Under the pieces are notes generated by a model. That model was not told the DNA's origin. It was given only the letters and a program-made list of their open reading frames with translations, and did no database searches. A DNA stretch of 64,000 nt. Source: Lumnitzera littorea. Lineage: Eukaryota; Streptophyta; Magnoliopsida; Myrtales; Combretaceae. Where the stretch lies: positions 72,730,522 through 72,794,521 of the forward strand of contig JAMXBB010000011.1 of the NCBI GenBank assembly GCA_024138015.1, given 5' to 3'. The first letter of the stretch is position 1. The number at the start of each line of letters is the position of its first letter. The position numbers and the translations under genes are program-made. Positions 1 to 12,660 of the stretch are shown one piece after another.

Positions 1-2489
1 TCCATCGAGTTGCTATCCTCACCAACCTGACCTTATCAAGATCGTGTTAGCCGATCTAACTTATACCTTCCCACCCACTACCAAGCTAATCCAACTAGTT
101 ACTGAGCTTATTTAAGGACCTAAGCTTTCCTTTTCACCAAAGACCAGCCAAGCATGGTAACCACCCATTTTCTTAGAATGTCCAATTAAAGGACAATACG
201 TGTCCTTGGCACGTGATCCTAAGACGATGCTTTCTAACAAATTCTTTGTTCCTTTGTCTATTTTGCCCCTATGGGATATGTACAAGGAATCTCTTGTAAA
301 CTATTATGTAATTTACCCTTTTAGTCTTTTCTTTCCATCTTAACCCTAATGACCACATTTATAAGGCTCATTTTTGTAAATAGCAGACATCGTCAGTTAA
401 ATTTCAAAAATTTTCCTTTCATTGAAAGCCCCTCTCTATCCTAGCTCTTATCTAACTTCTTTAGCAAGAGTTATTGGTGAGCAACCCTAGAAAACATTTG
501 TACGTCATATCAAGTGATTGTTAAGCCATGTAGATCGATTAGTGTATCACATCCTTTCAATTGCAAACAAGTTTTGCTAACTTTTCTTTCACTTTAGATT
601 TCTACTTAATGCCCCTATGTGTGTCCGACCCCAACACGCATCATTTTTTCATCATGCTTCAAACTTTTCTTGCAAATTTTCAACTCTTTTAACACATTGA
701 TAGGTATGCATGCAATGTGCCCAGAAGGCTACTCCCTCCTAAATAATGATGATGATAGGCCCTTCAAGGCAAACCCAAGGTGCGGCGATGTTGATGAATG
801 GAGACATAAGTAAGGTTGCTAATAGGTTAGGTGAGATTGAGAGGCTTCAAAGGGATTTCTATCCAGATGATGCAGAGGGCATAAAACCTGTAGTGCCTTT
901 ATACACCGATATGGAGATTAGTAATGCACCAAATGGGGTATATAATGATCTATCAGAGGAGGAATTTGAAGGTTCCTTGATGTAATTTGATTCACTCCCA
1001 TCAATTGGACTATTTAAATGCCTAAGAAGAATGACCCAATTGCCTTGATAAGTAGGAACCAATTTTATTTATCTTATAAACATATCGAGTTCAAGTCCAT
1101 GCTCGCTTTAGCCCCATCATGAAAGTCATTCTTCAATTACCATAAAGTGAACCCTAAGTCAGCATATTCCTAATGCATACCACATACTAGTTGTGTTTAA
1201 AGCCTTTTAGCAAAGCTATGGCCTAGAGGCGACTCCCTAACTATTCAAGCATCTCTACAGGGTGAAGCATAATGGCTTAACTAAAACTTAGTACTACTTA
1301 ATAAGCCGACCTCGTAAGGAGTTATTCGAGGGGCTAACCTCATTCGTCTATGACTAGAAGGAGAGAAGTTTGTAGTAATAAGGTCAAATGTTAACCTAGA
1401 CTTCTAGACGAATTAGGTCAAACCAATTAGGATGAGCTCTATAAAACTTCTAACAAATGATGAAAAGGCAACCAAACATTTGATCGAGGAGTTTGAAAAG
1501 AGGGATCAACTTTTTAATGCTAAAAGAGAAGTATGCTACTTCCTTGGCACCAAATCAATTCCTGGTGAGCAAGAGAATAGAAAGACGGATGAGTGTAGTA
1601 CTAATCGTGACTTTTACAATGTCGATGGGGGCTTGCCATAGGGGACTTGTTCGTTTGGTGATGTTAAGGGAATGAGGTCTCCTAAAGGCCCATGCTTGGT
1701 ACAGTATCTTATCTATTCCTTTATTATGTAGTTTCTAACTCTTTTCCTTTTCTTGTAGATATGAAGAGGTTTGAGTCATTTGTCCTTAAGGCATCTCGTA
1801 AGGAAACTGTAACAACAAAGAGAAGCAAGGATGCTCCTAATAAGAAGAAGGCTCCAATATATCCTAGAGAGAAGTTTATAGTGTAGTTGATGCTAAAGAA
1901 GTCTAGCCTATCCAACTTACTGATGACCCAACTGTGAAGCTGAAGTGGGTAGTGAATGAAGATGCTAAGTGGTCTATAAAATGTCTTAAGGGGCAAGCCG
2001 TTCAATGAAGCTCTAAGGTAGCTCAAAGGGGATATGTCGTGAATATACTTGATAATGAGCCATTAAGGACTAACGCTTCTAGGAAGTTAGTGCACTAAAG
2101 GAAAGATGAATGCAAGCATGTCGGGTAGAAGGATCAGAGGTCAAAGGAGCTTACTACTTCACATGCTTTTTCGAGGACACTCCCATTCATCTACCCCCAA
2201 ATCGCAGGGTCAAAAGTTCTTTAATATGTGAAACATATGTGTTAGGCATGGAGCTCTTCACAAGGGTAAGGTGAGAGAAGAGCTTATAAGAGGCTTCGCT
2301 CTAACTTATGATAAGCATACATTGGAGAATAATGCTAAGGACTCAACCCTTGAGAGGTTGGAAGACATTCTTTGCACTAAACTCTTTGATGTAAGTATCA
2401 TTTCCTTTGGAGTAGATAGTCGTCTCTTGATTTTCAACTTCATTAATTAGGATTTCTTACTTCAGGTGAGCTCACAATTTATGGAGCTT

Positions 2490-3205
2490 TGTAACATTTA
2501 GAGGGAAGATAGGCAATAGGTAACTCAAGTCCAATCTGAGTACGATTCTCTCGCTAGAAGAAACGAGAAGTTGTTCGCTAGCAATGGATATTATCTAATA
2601 ACAATTCAATTCTTTTACGAGGGCTCAAGAAGCTGCAAATGAGCTTATGAAAGTGTAGGATAGGCCTTATTAGAAGATAGATGAAGTCAATGACTTGCTA
2701 AAGAAGGCTTGAATTCAAGGAATGAACTTATGGCTTTAAGTTGAATTTGGGGCAAAAATGACTATCGAGCTTCAAAAAAAATTACAACTGTCATGCACCA
2801 AAGCGTACAGCTACGATAGAAAGTAAAAGGTCTTCAATCCAAGATAATGTATATGAAGAACAAGATTACAATGCTGGAAGTGGTGATGCATCACTTCAAG
2901 GAGGAAGGGGTAAGGAGAGGAGTCAAAGGCTAAGATCAACTAAGTAAAAGAAGAACTAAGGCACCAACAAGTACAATTCAAGGATCTAAAGAGCAAAGTT
3001 AATTTGGTCTTGGAGGATATTTGTCAAAAGATTTTTTATGGTATAATGAAGAGTAATGAACGGTTGATGCTTCAACAATATGTCTTTGCTAATGGTATGA
3101 AGGAAATGAAGAATGAGGTAAGGGAGAAATATCCCAACCTAGATTCAATTTCTTGGACTATCTCGACATACTTACCAATGAAGAGGATCCTAAGATATCA
3201 TTAGC
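2490..3205 (+). pseudogene. Coiled-coil protein remnant, retroelement-associated
   Basis: The plus strand keeps Lys/Glu-rich, heptad-like coding traces across several frames, broken by stops. The longest clean part, 3004-3204 (66 codons), is rich in Met, Glu and Lys. Similar coiled-coil proteins often accompany plant Ty3/gypsy elements, sometimes as an extra ORF antisense to gag-pol in the Tat lineage. The neighbouring gag (4290-5640) is on the opposite strand, so that arrangement is possible here but unproven. No function is assigned. Confidence 0.3.
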
Positions 3206-3924
3206 AAGAGGGCATTAATAAAGTGCCTAAAGTTAAGCATACGAAGGGGTTGGACTTAGTTCGTACTAATTTGATAGAAGAGGCTCCTCCCTAATAAATG
3301 ACGATCAATATCGTCACTATCCCTAATATCATCACTATCTTACCAAGCTCCACTCCTCTCGAGGTGCTTGAGCCCTCAAGGGAACTAAAGCTAAAAGGGT
3401 CTAAGCCAACTCTTGAGATTAGCCAGGCATTTGAAATCATGGTGGACCATTCTATAGTAACTAAATAAAAGACTCCTTTTTCCAATCATTTCTTTTTTTC
3501 CCCCTACATACATGTCAATTTAGTAAGCCAACCTTATTTATAAGTGCCGCTAGACTACTGACCTAATTTTATTGCAAGATTTCTAAGTGTTTGCTCCCTC
3601 GTTTTGTTGTTCATTTCTTATAGCTTTTATTACTTGTACTTATTCTTGCAATTTATGATGCATGGAAGGGGGCCTGTTAACTAAAGCTAATCTCAGTTGG
3701 ACATCTCCTAAGGCCATGGCAACAAGAGATCTTCATGTCCTTGTTAGGAATACCTTAGATTTCATCCTAGGTTTAGTAGATAGTGATATCCCATTTTTTA
3801 GGTTAAGGAACCTACCGACATAGCCTGAGGAGGCTAAAGTCGCATCTAAAAAGTAGGAACACTACGTTTACCTAGAGGTGTGCTAGGAATTCATCATTTA
3901 TTCACATCACATGAGGTTGCAATA

Positions 3925-4190
3925 TATGAATTCATTCACCTTGGAAAAGGCTAGGACTTAAGGAATTAAAGTTCATTTATCTTCAAAAAGTTTAGGACGA
4001 GGGCTTATTCACCTTGGAGGAGATTGAGATGGGGGTCTATTTTCCTTGAAGGAGGCAAGAACCTATGATTAAGAGCCCATTCAACTCTAAGAAACTGGAG
4101 CTTGTGACTAGGAGACCATTTACCTCTATAAAGGCTAAAGCTTATGATTAGGAGCCCATTCATCTTGGGAGAGGTTGGGGGTTAGAATTT
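3925..4190 (+). repeat. Tandem repeat, unit about 40 bp
   Basis: The phrase around GAGCCCATTCA recurs at 4073, 4112 (as GAGACCATTTA) and 4152, giving a 40-bp period. More diverged copies extend back to about 3925. It lies between the coiled-coil remnant and the oppositely oriented gag, a position like the 3'-region minisatellites of Tat/Ogre elements. Confidence 0.6.
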
Positions 4191-4289
4191 GGTAGTGTAA
4201 ATACAATTGACTATTTTATATTAATGTTCAAATGGAAGCTAAAAGAATAACATAGAGCCTATGAAATGATATACTTTTATTCATGACAA

Positions 4290-5640
4290 TTGTATTACAA
4301 GGAAGAGAGCTATTAAAGCTACTATATAACTCAATGAAGGGCCCTAATGTCATTGTTGCTCGGGTAGTAGCTAGTTAGTTGGCTCAGTTCATCTTCTTTG
4401 AGTAGGTCAATCAACATCATCACCTTGGTCTTTATATTCCCCGAGGTACCCACATTAGATGGCATCTTCAAAGGCATTCTTTAGCTAAAAGCATTTGTCG
4501 ACATTATGCCCCCTATCTTTATGGAACTTGCAATATTTATTTAACCACCTTCATAAGGGGTTGTCATTCATCCTTTCCAGTTGGGCTACAATTCGTCTAC
4601 TTTCTACTTCTAGTAATATTTGACCCCAATGTTAGTTAAGGAGGATATGGTCTTAACAGGAGGGGACGGTGCGTTTGTCCCTTCCATTATCTCCATTGCA
4701 AGAAAAACCCACGTCATTTGATCGAGCCAATCCCTCACTGAATCTCAATCCTTGTACTCCTTTTTATTTGATTTCCTTTGGTTAGACTCCCATCAAGCCT
4801 TTATGGTATCCTCCAGACATATAAACTTAAAGGCCCTTTGACAAAATTCTTCAAAGTTCCCTAGTTCCTTCTTAGACAGCAACATGAAGAAGGGACTAAA
4901 GGACTTCACGCGGTAAATTGTAGCGTTTAAAGCTATACTTATATTAACATTTTGGAATCCTGTACATAGCTATTGTAAAGTAAGATAAATATTCTTTGAT
5001 CAACTCATTCGAACCTCTGCTTAATGAGATTTAGAGTGGATGATTCTTTGGTGGGCATCTTGATTGTTGTCAAATGGTTATGGAACTAATAGTTGGGCTC
5101 TTGGAAACTAAAGATGGAGTTCGACTTAAGGTTGTTGAACCATGTCTAAGCTACTTTCTTTAGCATACCTGGAAAGGTTATACAGGTAATTGTATCACTG
5201 CATTTGTACAAACCAATCATAGATCTAAAATAAGTGAGGTGGTCCTCAAGATCAATGATCCCATCATAGAATTCTATAACTAGGATTCTTATCTGGGGAG
5301 ACAGTAACTCTTCTTGAAAATCTTAGGTAAAAGGAGATCGACCAATGACAAACTAGCCAGAGGAGTCATTCTTCTTTCAGTCCTTGAGCTCAGAGAGCAT
5401 TTTAATGTATTCTTCTAGCTCTTCAACATTCCTGTTAGTTAATGAACGACATGTATTAGCCTCAAAGGGCACAACTCAATTGCTTTAAGTTAGAGCATAG
5501 CTATATGGAGCTATTAGCAATCCTTGTAGGAAAATTTGATGGTTGTTCTAACTAGCACATGTAGTAAGGGTGGTGGCAAACAATATTGGAGACATTGTCA
5601 TCCTTAAGTAGCGGTAGAATATTAAGTTATTCTAGTTTGT
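4290..5640 (-). pseudogene. Ty3/gypsy gag remnant
   Basis: Read on the minus strand, 5220-5280 encodes VIEFYDGIIDLEDHLTYFRS. This matches the conserved start of the plant retrotransposon gag domain (a YDGTTDPxDHL type motif). A Trp-rich capsid segment follows, with WTWFNNLKSNSI near 5130. A zinc-knuckle-like YCKFHKDRGHNVDKC lies near 4490-4540 (C-x2-H-x4-H-x4-C order). Several in-frame stops and frame changes show that it is dead. Capsid and nucleocapsid parts are in normal order, and no protease or RT follows to the left, so the element is truncated. Confidence 0.75.
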
Positions 5641-5904
5641 TGATTTTTTTACTTCAACTATTGATACTTTGCCACTAGATTTTTGTAGGTTTGCTCTAAT
5701 TAAGAAAATTGATCTTCATCAATCTAATTCATTGATAATTGTTGTTACAAAGGTAGATTTGCAAGAGCTTCTAGCTACTAGATTAAGTAGCTGCTCAACT
5801 ATGGTGGTGTTTTCCTTAGAATTGGAACAATGGTTGTATGAATTTCCTACCACTATGGTTATAATTTTAGTGTTTTTCTTAAACAAACAACACCAAATGT
5901 TGAT

Positions 5905-6433
5905 AATGTATTTGCATTAGGTTGTGGAGAACTTTCAAAATGAAAGAGACTAGACTATGGCGGTTGTCAAAGTTGGTTCCAACATGGTCATTCCAATACA
6001 TAACTCAAAAATGAGGGAGAGCATATGTATAGTGTATAAAATGCAAGGGTTTCGAATCCTTTCCCAGTGGTGTTGAACTTCTATTTATAGAGAAGCTAGC
6101 CAAGCTATTTCAAGATGGACATAAACATCCCTAGATTCTCTCTTGACGACAAGCTCTGACAATCGTTTACTTGTCTTATCTGATTAATATGTTCCCTCAT
6201 AGTTTTCATTCAAACTTGTGGACTAGGTTTGACCAACCTAGGCATGAAGGCCTAAGCTCCACAAGTCAAAAATGAGAGTGCAAATCAAGCTTTTAATGAG
6301 GTTGGACTTAAAGCTAAGAACTTGGTATAGACTTTAATGAGGTCGGTTGAGCTCTATAAAGCCCGATTTGGCCTTTGATGAAGTTAGTCTAAGCTCTAAG
6401 AGCCCAGCTAATGCTTTAAAGAGGTAGGCCTAT
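5905..6433 (-). mobile_element. Minus-strand LTR fragment with promoter
   Basis: Upstream of the minus-strand gag lies a likely 5' LTR. A TATA box, TATAAATAG, is at 6082-6090 on the minus strand. A primer-binding-site-like TTGGTGTTGTTTG follows near 5890-5905. Three imperfect repeats of about 45 bp (key word AGCTCTAAGAGCCC) lie at 6290-6430. The fragment is cut at 6433 by the retrotransposon that begins at 6434, so that insertion is younger. Confidence 0.55.
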
Positions 6434-8814
6434 TGTAGATACCCAATTTTTGCCCCCTTATTTTTGTTTTTTAAAAGGGTCCCAATTCAAAAATAAAAAA
6501 TAATAAAATAAAAATTGAAAAATGATAAAAATACAAAAAATGAAAGAAAGAAAATTTTTGAAAATTTTTTTAGGAAAATAGATTTTTAGAAAGTAAAACG
6601 TTTTAGGGTCAAGAAATTTAGTTTTACCTTGGTTCAAATAACTTTATTTTAGAGAATCACGTAGTTTAAATACAATTTAAATATACTAAATATCAAGGCA
6701 CAAGCTACGGGCTTAACGAATAAGCATTTGAGCATTGGCATTGGATTAGCTTAAAGTTACGGGTTCAAATCTCACCAAGCATATATGTGCCTTTTATTTT
6801 TTCTTTCATTTGCGAAAATCGGTTAAGCGTACGAGATTCAAATCTAATTTTAAATCTTTTGAATCTAATGCAATAAAGATTTGTGAGATTCAAATCTAAT
6901 TTAATTTTTATCAAATTAGATTAAGTCGATATAAAAGATTTGTTTCTAAACTTTATAAATATCGATTGCGCAGCATAAAATAAAAAAAGATTACACTCGC
7001 TATAAACCACCATCATCAATCACCACAGTCCCTTTCATCCTCACCTAACACCAATCTACACTTGTGTGACCAATCAATAGCATACTAATCCCCACTTTAC
7101 CCATGCTCGACTAAGTACTCCAACGTCAAACAGCCCATAACTAATGAAATAACGCACATCACTGACCCAACGTATATACTTCCACTAAACTGCAGCACTT
7201 TATCCTTTACTTACTCCACCATTACGCTCCACTATCATACAAACACTAAGCACGCCAATCAAACTAAAGCCCACTCCTGCAACATCCATAAGCCCTATAA
7301 CCAACAACACATGATCAACCCCTACGTTTTATCACCCACGTTAATCGCTGAACACATACAAATCCATGCTTTAGCCAAGACACTTTCACAACACTCGTAC
7401 CCACACAATCTGTACGTAATCCCACACTCGACAACTCCACACATGGTTACACAACAGCTCACGCAAGCTACTACTCCAACTACAACAGCACTCCATTAGC
7501 AACACGACAACACAAGTCAGACAACCACTCAATCCCGACGGATGCTGCATGATACATGCCAACAACCATTCGTTCTTCATCCAACAATCACACACACTGA
7601 CTGCTCACTCTCCAAACTTTGACATAGACTACAACATCACTTCACTGCTTGCATACCACCAATCGCTACATGCAACAGTAGCACTTTACGATCATGCTAA
7701 CTCAACTAATACACTCATACAATCTCATCCACCATCTAACGATCAGCCATCTTCACTTCTTGTTGAATAGTTGCAACACACATCTGCGATACGTCCACAC
7801 ACCGACCTTGCCAATGCCCAAGCTCACTATGATACACTCATTACTCGTCAAGATTTACACAGCTGAACACCGACGCCACTAGATAACACATGCTCCAACA
7901 CTACAGCTGCAACTCCGATCAACACACCACTTCACTATCCAACCACACACACATATACAGTCATGACTGAGCATTGCACAATCGCACAATAGCCAAATGA
8001 AGTTTAGTCTTAACTTATTATTATTATTATCGTTGTTATTGTTATTTTTTTATTTATTAGTTGCTTATTTATTTATGTTGATAACATAATATATAAATGG
8101 ATATATACATATATATATTAGCTTAGGAGATTTGTTTAGCATTAAGTTTTTTTTAGAATTATTATCATTTAGAGAAATTATTTTTTAGAAATAAAAATTA
8201 ATAAAAAATTTATGACGTTTTAGAAATTTTTTTAAACACTCAAGAATCAAGACTTTTTAGAATTTTTTTTTAATAAACTAAATTGATAACAGCGTAAACT
8301 AGGTTGATTTTCAAAAATTAAAACAAATCAAAACACTAAAGTTTTCAAAAAAAATTACGATCGTCTGATCCCGACTAACGGGTATGTAGGCACATTCGGG
8401 ACGATATTAAAATCTATAGAAACTTAAGTTTTTTTATTTTCTTTTGGATTTCGTTTTCTTAAAAATATTTTTAAAAAGATAATTTTGATAAATAAACCTA
8501 ATTTCGAAAAATCTATAGCAATATCCGTTAGGGTTTAATAGGTTAGCCCTCGAATTCAAAACCCTCTAGTTTTTATCAAATTAAAATCAAAGACCAATAG
8601 CTAAATCGTAGTTAATCTACTCAATTGATTATAATTTCTCTTTTTATCGACTTCGATCACATAGCGACTTCAAAGTTTTTTAACTAAAAAAGAATCAGAA
8701 TTTCTTGATTTCTCTAGTCGATGATTACTATTAAATGAATTAGGGTTTAGTATTAATCGAAAAATTGAAAATGAAATTAAATAATTAAAAAAAGGAAAAA
8801 TTCAAACTCGATAG
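6434..8814 (+). repeat. 5' LTR of element 1
   Basis: Starts TGTAGATACC and ends CTCGATA (CTCGACA in the 3' copy). From left to right it contains a tRNA-like promoter motif near 6706-6775, a TATA region TTTATAAATAT at 6952-6962, a C/A-rich and nearly G-free tract at about 7000-7980, and an AT-rich 3' part. Short open stretches in the C/A-rich tract are composition artefacts, not genes. Confidence 0.9.
6706..6775 (+). promoter_or_regulatory. tRNA-like A/B-box motif in the LTR
   Basis: GGTTCAAATCT at 6762-6772 matches the pol III B-box consensus GGTTCGAATCC at 9 of 11 positions. An A-box-like GGGCTTAACGAA lies about 50 bases upstream. The 3' LTR has a decayed copy near 16190-16265. Another LTR has a related motif near 43820-43895. 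Function is unknown; it could be a captured tRNA/SINE fragment or chance. Confidence 0.4.
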
Positions 8815-8836
8815 TTTGGCGACTCCACTGAAGATG
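8815..8836 (+). other. Primer binding site of element 1
   Basis: TGGCGACTCCACTGAAGA starts at 8818, three bases after the LTR end. The equivalent in the 12.3-kb element (29322 on) is TGGTGACTTCACTTGGA, the same site with C-to-T changes. This TGGCGACTCCACTGGG-type site is typical of the Tat/Ogre lineage. The primer is recalled as a tRNA-Arg, but this was not verified here. Confidence 0.75.
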
Positions 8837-9262
8837 CCATCAAGAGGGCTAGCTACTAGAATTTCCCAAAATTAGGATTATTTTTCAAAATATAAAAAAA
8901 AAAACACTTGAGTTGATTATTTTTTATTTATTTATTTATTTTATTTCTTTTTTATACTAACATTTTTCGTTCCAGTTTACCTAGGGGGGTCGATTAGGGG
9001 TTTCTTTATTTTATTTAGTTTTTTTGCATCATAAATGCATGGTAAATGCAGTCAGGACTAAGTCATCTTAGGACCTTAAGAGGAGGGTCATTATGTAAGC
9101 TTCGGATGTTATGAAGCAACCACTTTCCAAGACCAATCAAGTTACCCCACTCAAGTTCAAATGTGACCACAGAACCATTACTTTGATAAATACGATGGTC
9201 ACAAACCTTAAGGACCTTTAGAATCTACCATTTACATACATAAAAACCATTTTCAAAAAATT

Positions 9263-9658
9263 TGTGAGAACCCATAATGTGGTAGACCTAAATGGATAAG
9301 GGCAATTGTCCATTATAATATTTCCCTGTAAATATCCTGTAATAATTCCATATAAATTTTAGGATAGGCTTTGATTGTAATTTTATTTTATTTTTAGATA
9401 AGAGTGACTAGATCAAGTTAAGCGGCTTTCGAACAGATCCATGTCCACCCACCTCATTGGCCTAAAAAATTACTCCAAATGTGGTTTCAACTTTTCAGTC
9501 CAAATAAATAAGAATGTATTAGGAACAAGATTGGGACCATCTTGTCCCTATAGAAGACCCCTGTGAATATTACCTTAGAGTAGGCCTTAGTATATATATA
9601 AGAGCCTGAATTTATCACTTTTTGTTTGGGCCCACATTTGCTGAGCCCAGCCCTCACA
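9263..9658. mobile_element. Probable small solo LTR nested in element 1
   Basis: The block begins TGTGAGAACCC and ends GCCCTCACA, giving inverted TGTGAG/CTCACA ends. It is flanked by AAATT at 9258-9262 and AAATT at 9658-9662 (the last A of the block is shared). A TATATATAAGAG stretch near 9591 could be its TATA box. Size and TG...CA ends fit a short LTR; a MITE is an alternative. Confidence 0.45.
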
Positions 9659-10540
9659 AATTAAATAACAAAAACAAAAAAAAAAAAAAAAAAGAATCAA
9701 ACTTGTAAAATAATTTTAGATAGTTACCATTTTGCTTTGTATTATACCAGTTAGAAATATTCATTCTTTTGGATAGGTTAACACATTGTAAAGAGCCTTT
9801 CTCATTTAGAACAAATAGGATTTAGATATTTTCTTTGTTTAGTCTTTTATTCTTTATTCTTTAGAATTCCTTTTGTAAATAAACTCTCAATAGTATTGTT
9901 CTATAGGTAAATAAATTCTATAGGCCTATATATAGAATCCTAAGAAAGTAATCTTCCATTTACAATTTCATCACTTGGGCTCTATAACATAAAAGCCTTG
10001 ACTTTTTTTCTCTCTCTTTTGGAAAAGAAGAAAAAGAAAGAAAAGAAGAAGTGGCTAACAGTTATAAATCCTTATGGAACTCAGGACAAACTCGAACCAC
10101 ATGGCTCATTAAGGCAGCCAACCTAAACACAAACCACATGGCCCTTTAAGGCAGCCAACCAAACACGAACCCCCAGCCCATCAAGATCGTTGAACCAACT
10201 TAAAACTCTTGGTCCATAAGGTCCAACAACAAACTGAGTCAAAACACGAAGCCATGAAACACCATCCTAAGTTTAATCCTTGGTACAAAGAAAAAAGGGC
10301 AATTCATAGTCTCTTCCACCTTAGAAGATGTCAATACTGGTCCATTTGACTCTAAAGAATCAAGCCCAAAATCGCACATAAGAGCTAAGGGGCATTAAGA
10401 CCTATAAAACTGGGGCAATTTAAGCAAGAATGTGAAAGTTATGGGGCATTTGGTCTTTGAAATTTTATTTTGAACTCCAATCGAGCGAAAGTTATTGTTT
10501 CACAACTGAGGCATGTTTCAAGGAATTAAGGAGTAAGGTT

Positions 10541-10598
10541 AGTCATCACCCTAAGGTCAGTCATCACCCTAAGGTCAATCATCACCCTAAGGTCAATC
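10541..10598 (+). repeat. 18-bp tandem repeat, about 3 copies
   Basis: The unit AGTCATCACCCTAAGGTC occurs three times head to tail with one or two changes, then breaks down. It lies in the non-coding leader of element 1. Confidence 0.8.
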
Positions 10599-11240
10599 AA
10601 TCCCTACATAGGGAATTGGTAACTCATTTTTAAAAAAAGTTTAGAATGGAAAGAGGTGAGCTATACCCTATACACTAACTTTTAAACACTTTGAAAGTTG
10701 AGTAACTTAAGGGTGAGGGATTTTTAGACTCATTCCTTAAAGGAAGTCCATTTTGAATTTGATACGTAGACCGAAATAAAGTTAGGCAATCATTTTCAAA
10801 TCCCAAACACAATTATCCTTTGTTAACCCAGTTGAACTAATTTGGAGTCCTTTCAAATGTAAACCCTATCAAGAATCACCTAATAGCGGGGTAATTCGAA
10901 GGTTAAGGTCATTGATTATGAGAGAAGGTTAAAAACTGGTTAATGCTTATCTTAGTAATAATAAGGATAACTTTTGTTTTGGATAAATTGTTCCCTTTAA
11001 AGGAGAGCCAATACTTTTCTAAATACCTCAAGACCACACATATCTTACCGGAGCCCATATACTTGAAACCTATGGATTTAAGGCTTTGATTCATCTAAAG
11101 ATAAAGATTTGAAAAAAGTGATAATTACTTCTAGGGATAAAAAAGTAAGAAATAATGGGGCAAAGTGAGAAAAGGAAAAAGAAGAAGAAGAAAAAAGAGA
11201 AGAAGGAAAAAAAAAAGAGAAACAAAAAATAGAAATTATT

Positions 11241-12660
11241 ATGTTGTTGATTGAATATCAAGACGTGTTCGCTTGGTCGCATGAGAATATGCCAGGGTTA
11301 GACCCATCAATAGTGGTCAATCGTCTACCCACGTAGGAAGATACTAAGCCTAAAAAGCAAAAGTTAAGAAGATTTCAACTTGACGTCCTGTTGAAAATCA
11401 AGGAAGAGGTTAAGAAACTGCTTGAAGTTGGATTCATTGAGGCATCTGATTACCTGGAATGAGTAGCTAATATTGTTTTAGTAATGAAGAAGAATGGGAA
11501 GATTAGAGTATGTATAGACTTTCGAGATCTCAATTAGGCAACGCTTAAGGACAATTTTCCATTGCCTCATATTGATGTCTTAGTAGATGACACAGCTGGG
11601 AACCATCTATTCTCATTTATGGATGGTTTTTCGAGATACAATCAAATTCGGATGTCCAAAGAAGATAAGGCCAAGACAACTTTCATTACAACTTGAGGCA
11701 CGTTTTGCTATAAGGTAATGCTCTTTGGGCTCAAAAACGTTGAGGCAACATACCAGAGGGCAATGGTCACGATCTTTCATGACATGGTGCATAAAGAGAT
11801 AGAAGTGTATGTTAACAATATGATTGCAAAATCCAGGGAAGGGGAAGATCACATAGAAAATTTGAAGAAGCTATTCAATAGATTAAGGAAGTTTCAGCTG
11901 AAGTTGAATCCAGAGAAGTGTATTTTTGGAGTGACATCAGGAAAATTGTCGGGCTTCATAATTAGCCAAAAGGACATCGAAGTCAATCCTGATAAAGCCA
12001 AAGCTATAATTGACATACCTCCTCTACACACACTCAAGGAAGTAAGAGGGTTATTGGATCGTTTGAATTATATAGCTCGATTTATATCTTAGCTAATAGA
12101 CAAATGTCGCCCTTTGTTCAAGCTATTGAAAAAGAATGCTAGGGTCAATTTAGATGAGGAATGTGAAGAAGCTTTCACAAAAATTAAAGAATACCTTATG
12201 AATCCTTTAGTGCTAGTAGCTCCCAAACCTAGGAAGCCATTGTTCTTACACCTGACCATATTGCCCAAATCTATGGGGTCCATGATTAGTCAAAAGGATG
12301 AAGAACAGAATGAGTAGGTCATTTATTATTTGAGCAAGAAGTTCACAGAAGGCGAATAGAAATACTGAGAAACTGAAAGAACCCATCGTGCATTGGTTTG
12401 GGCCATGCATTAGCTCAGATAATATACACTTTACTACCAAAACAAGTTGATTATACAACATGACCCTTTGAAGTATTTAGCAAAAAAACCAACCCTCATC
12501 GATAGAGTTTCGAAGTGGCAAATGTTGTTGTCAAAACTTGACATTAAGTATGTGAGCCAAAGTTTGATCAAGGGGCAAGCCTTAGCAGATCAATTAGCAA
12601 AGAATCCCCCGAGGATACCCCTCAAGAAGTACGAGTTGAGTTTCCTAATGAAAATATCAT
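11241..12660 (+). pseudogene. Reverse transcriptase and first RNase H of element 1
   Basis: Frame 11241 on gives YQDVFAW, then FIEASDY, IRVCIDFRDLN, FPLPHID, FSFMDGFSRYNQI and VMLFGLKN, the ordered RT blocks of plant Ty3/gypsy pol. In-frame stops occur at 11334, 11460, 11535, 11694 and 12090; those at 11460 and 11694 sit where the family has Trp (TGG to TGA). The YxDD box reads YVNNMI at 11808-11825, so both catalytic Asp are now Asn through G-to-A changes. RNase H traces follow (12114-12640, with IYYLSKKF, KYLAKKP and a tail near ADQLAKNP). The protein cannot function. Confidence 0.9.

Larger units (their letters stand above)
1..4250 (+). mobile_element. Degenerate retroelement-like sequence
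   Basis: No intact gene is visible. The first 600 bases look like LTR sequence in plus orientation: a TATA-like stretch near 357-365 followed by a C/T-rich leader. The next 3 kb carry short open stretches interrupted by stops. One near 1432-1640 is charged and helix-like; another, near 2490-3205, is coiled-coil-like. A short tandem array ends the region near 4190. The layout, with decayed coding traces between an LTR-like start and a minisatellite, suggests an old retroelement remnant. No diagnostic pol motif was found, so the family is unknown. Confidence 0.35.
8837..11240 (+). other. Element 1 leader, no recognisable gag
   Basis: This 2.4-kb stretch between PBS and RT has no open frame with gag or protease motifs. 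It holds a probable small solo LTR (9263-9658), an 18-bp tandem repeat (10541-10598), a short repeat with AACCACATGGC near 10090-10145, and a purine-rich (AAG)-like tract at 11165-11225. Positions 10630-11100 are similar to 34378-34960 of the other Tat-like element, so part of it is conserved family sequence. Confidence 0.6.

Noticed and set aside
6048..6072. B-box-like GGTTTCGAATCC as a tRNA gene
   Set aside because: No cloverleaf, anticodon arm or acceptor stem can be drawn around it; it lies just downstream of the LTR TATA box.
7311..7882. Several overlapping open stretches rich in His, Thr, Pro and Asn
   Set aside because: They lie in the C/A-rich tract of an LTR and recur in the 3' LTR. 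The lack of G removes stop codons, so they are composition artefacts.
11091..11282. Minus-strand frame rich in Phe
   Set aside because: It is the complement of a purine-rich AAG/AAA tract; low complexity, no start context.
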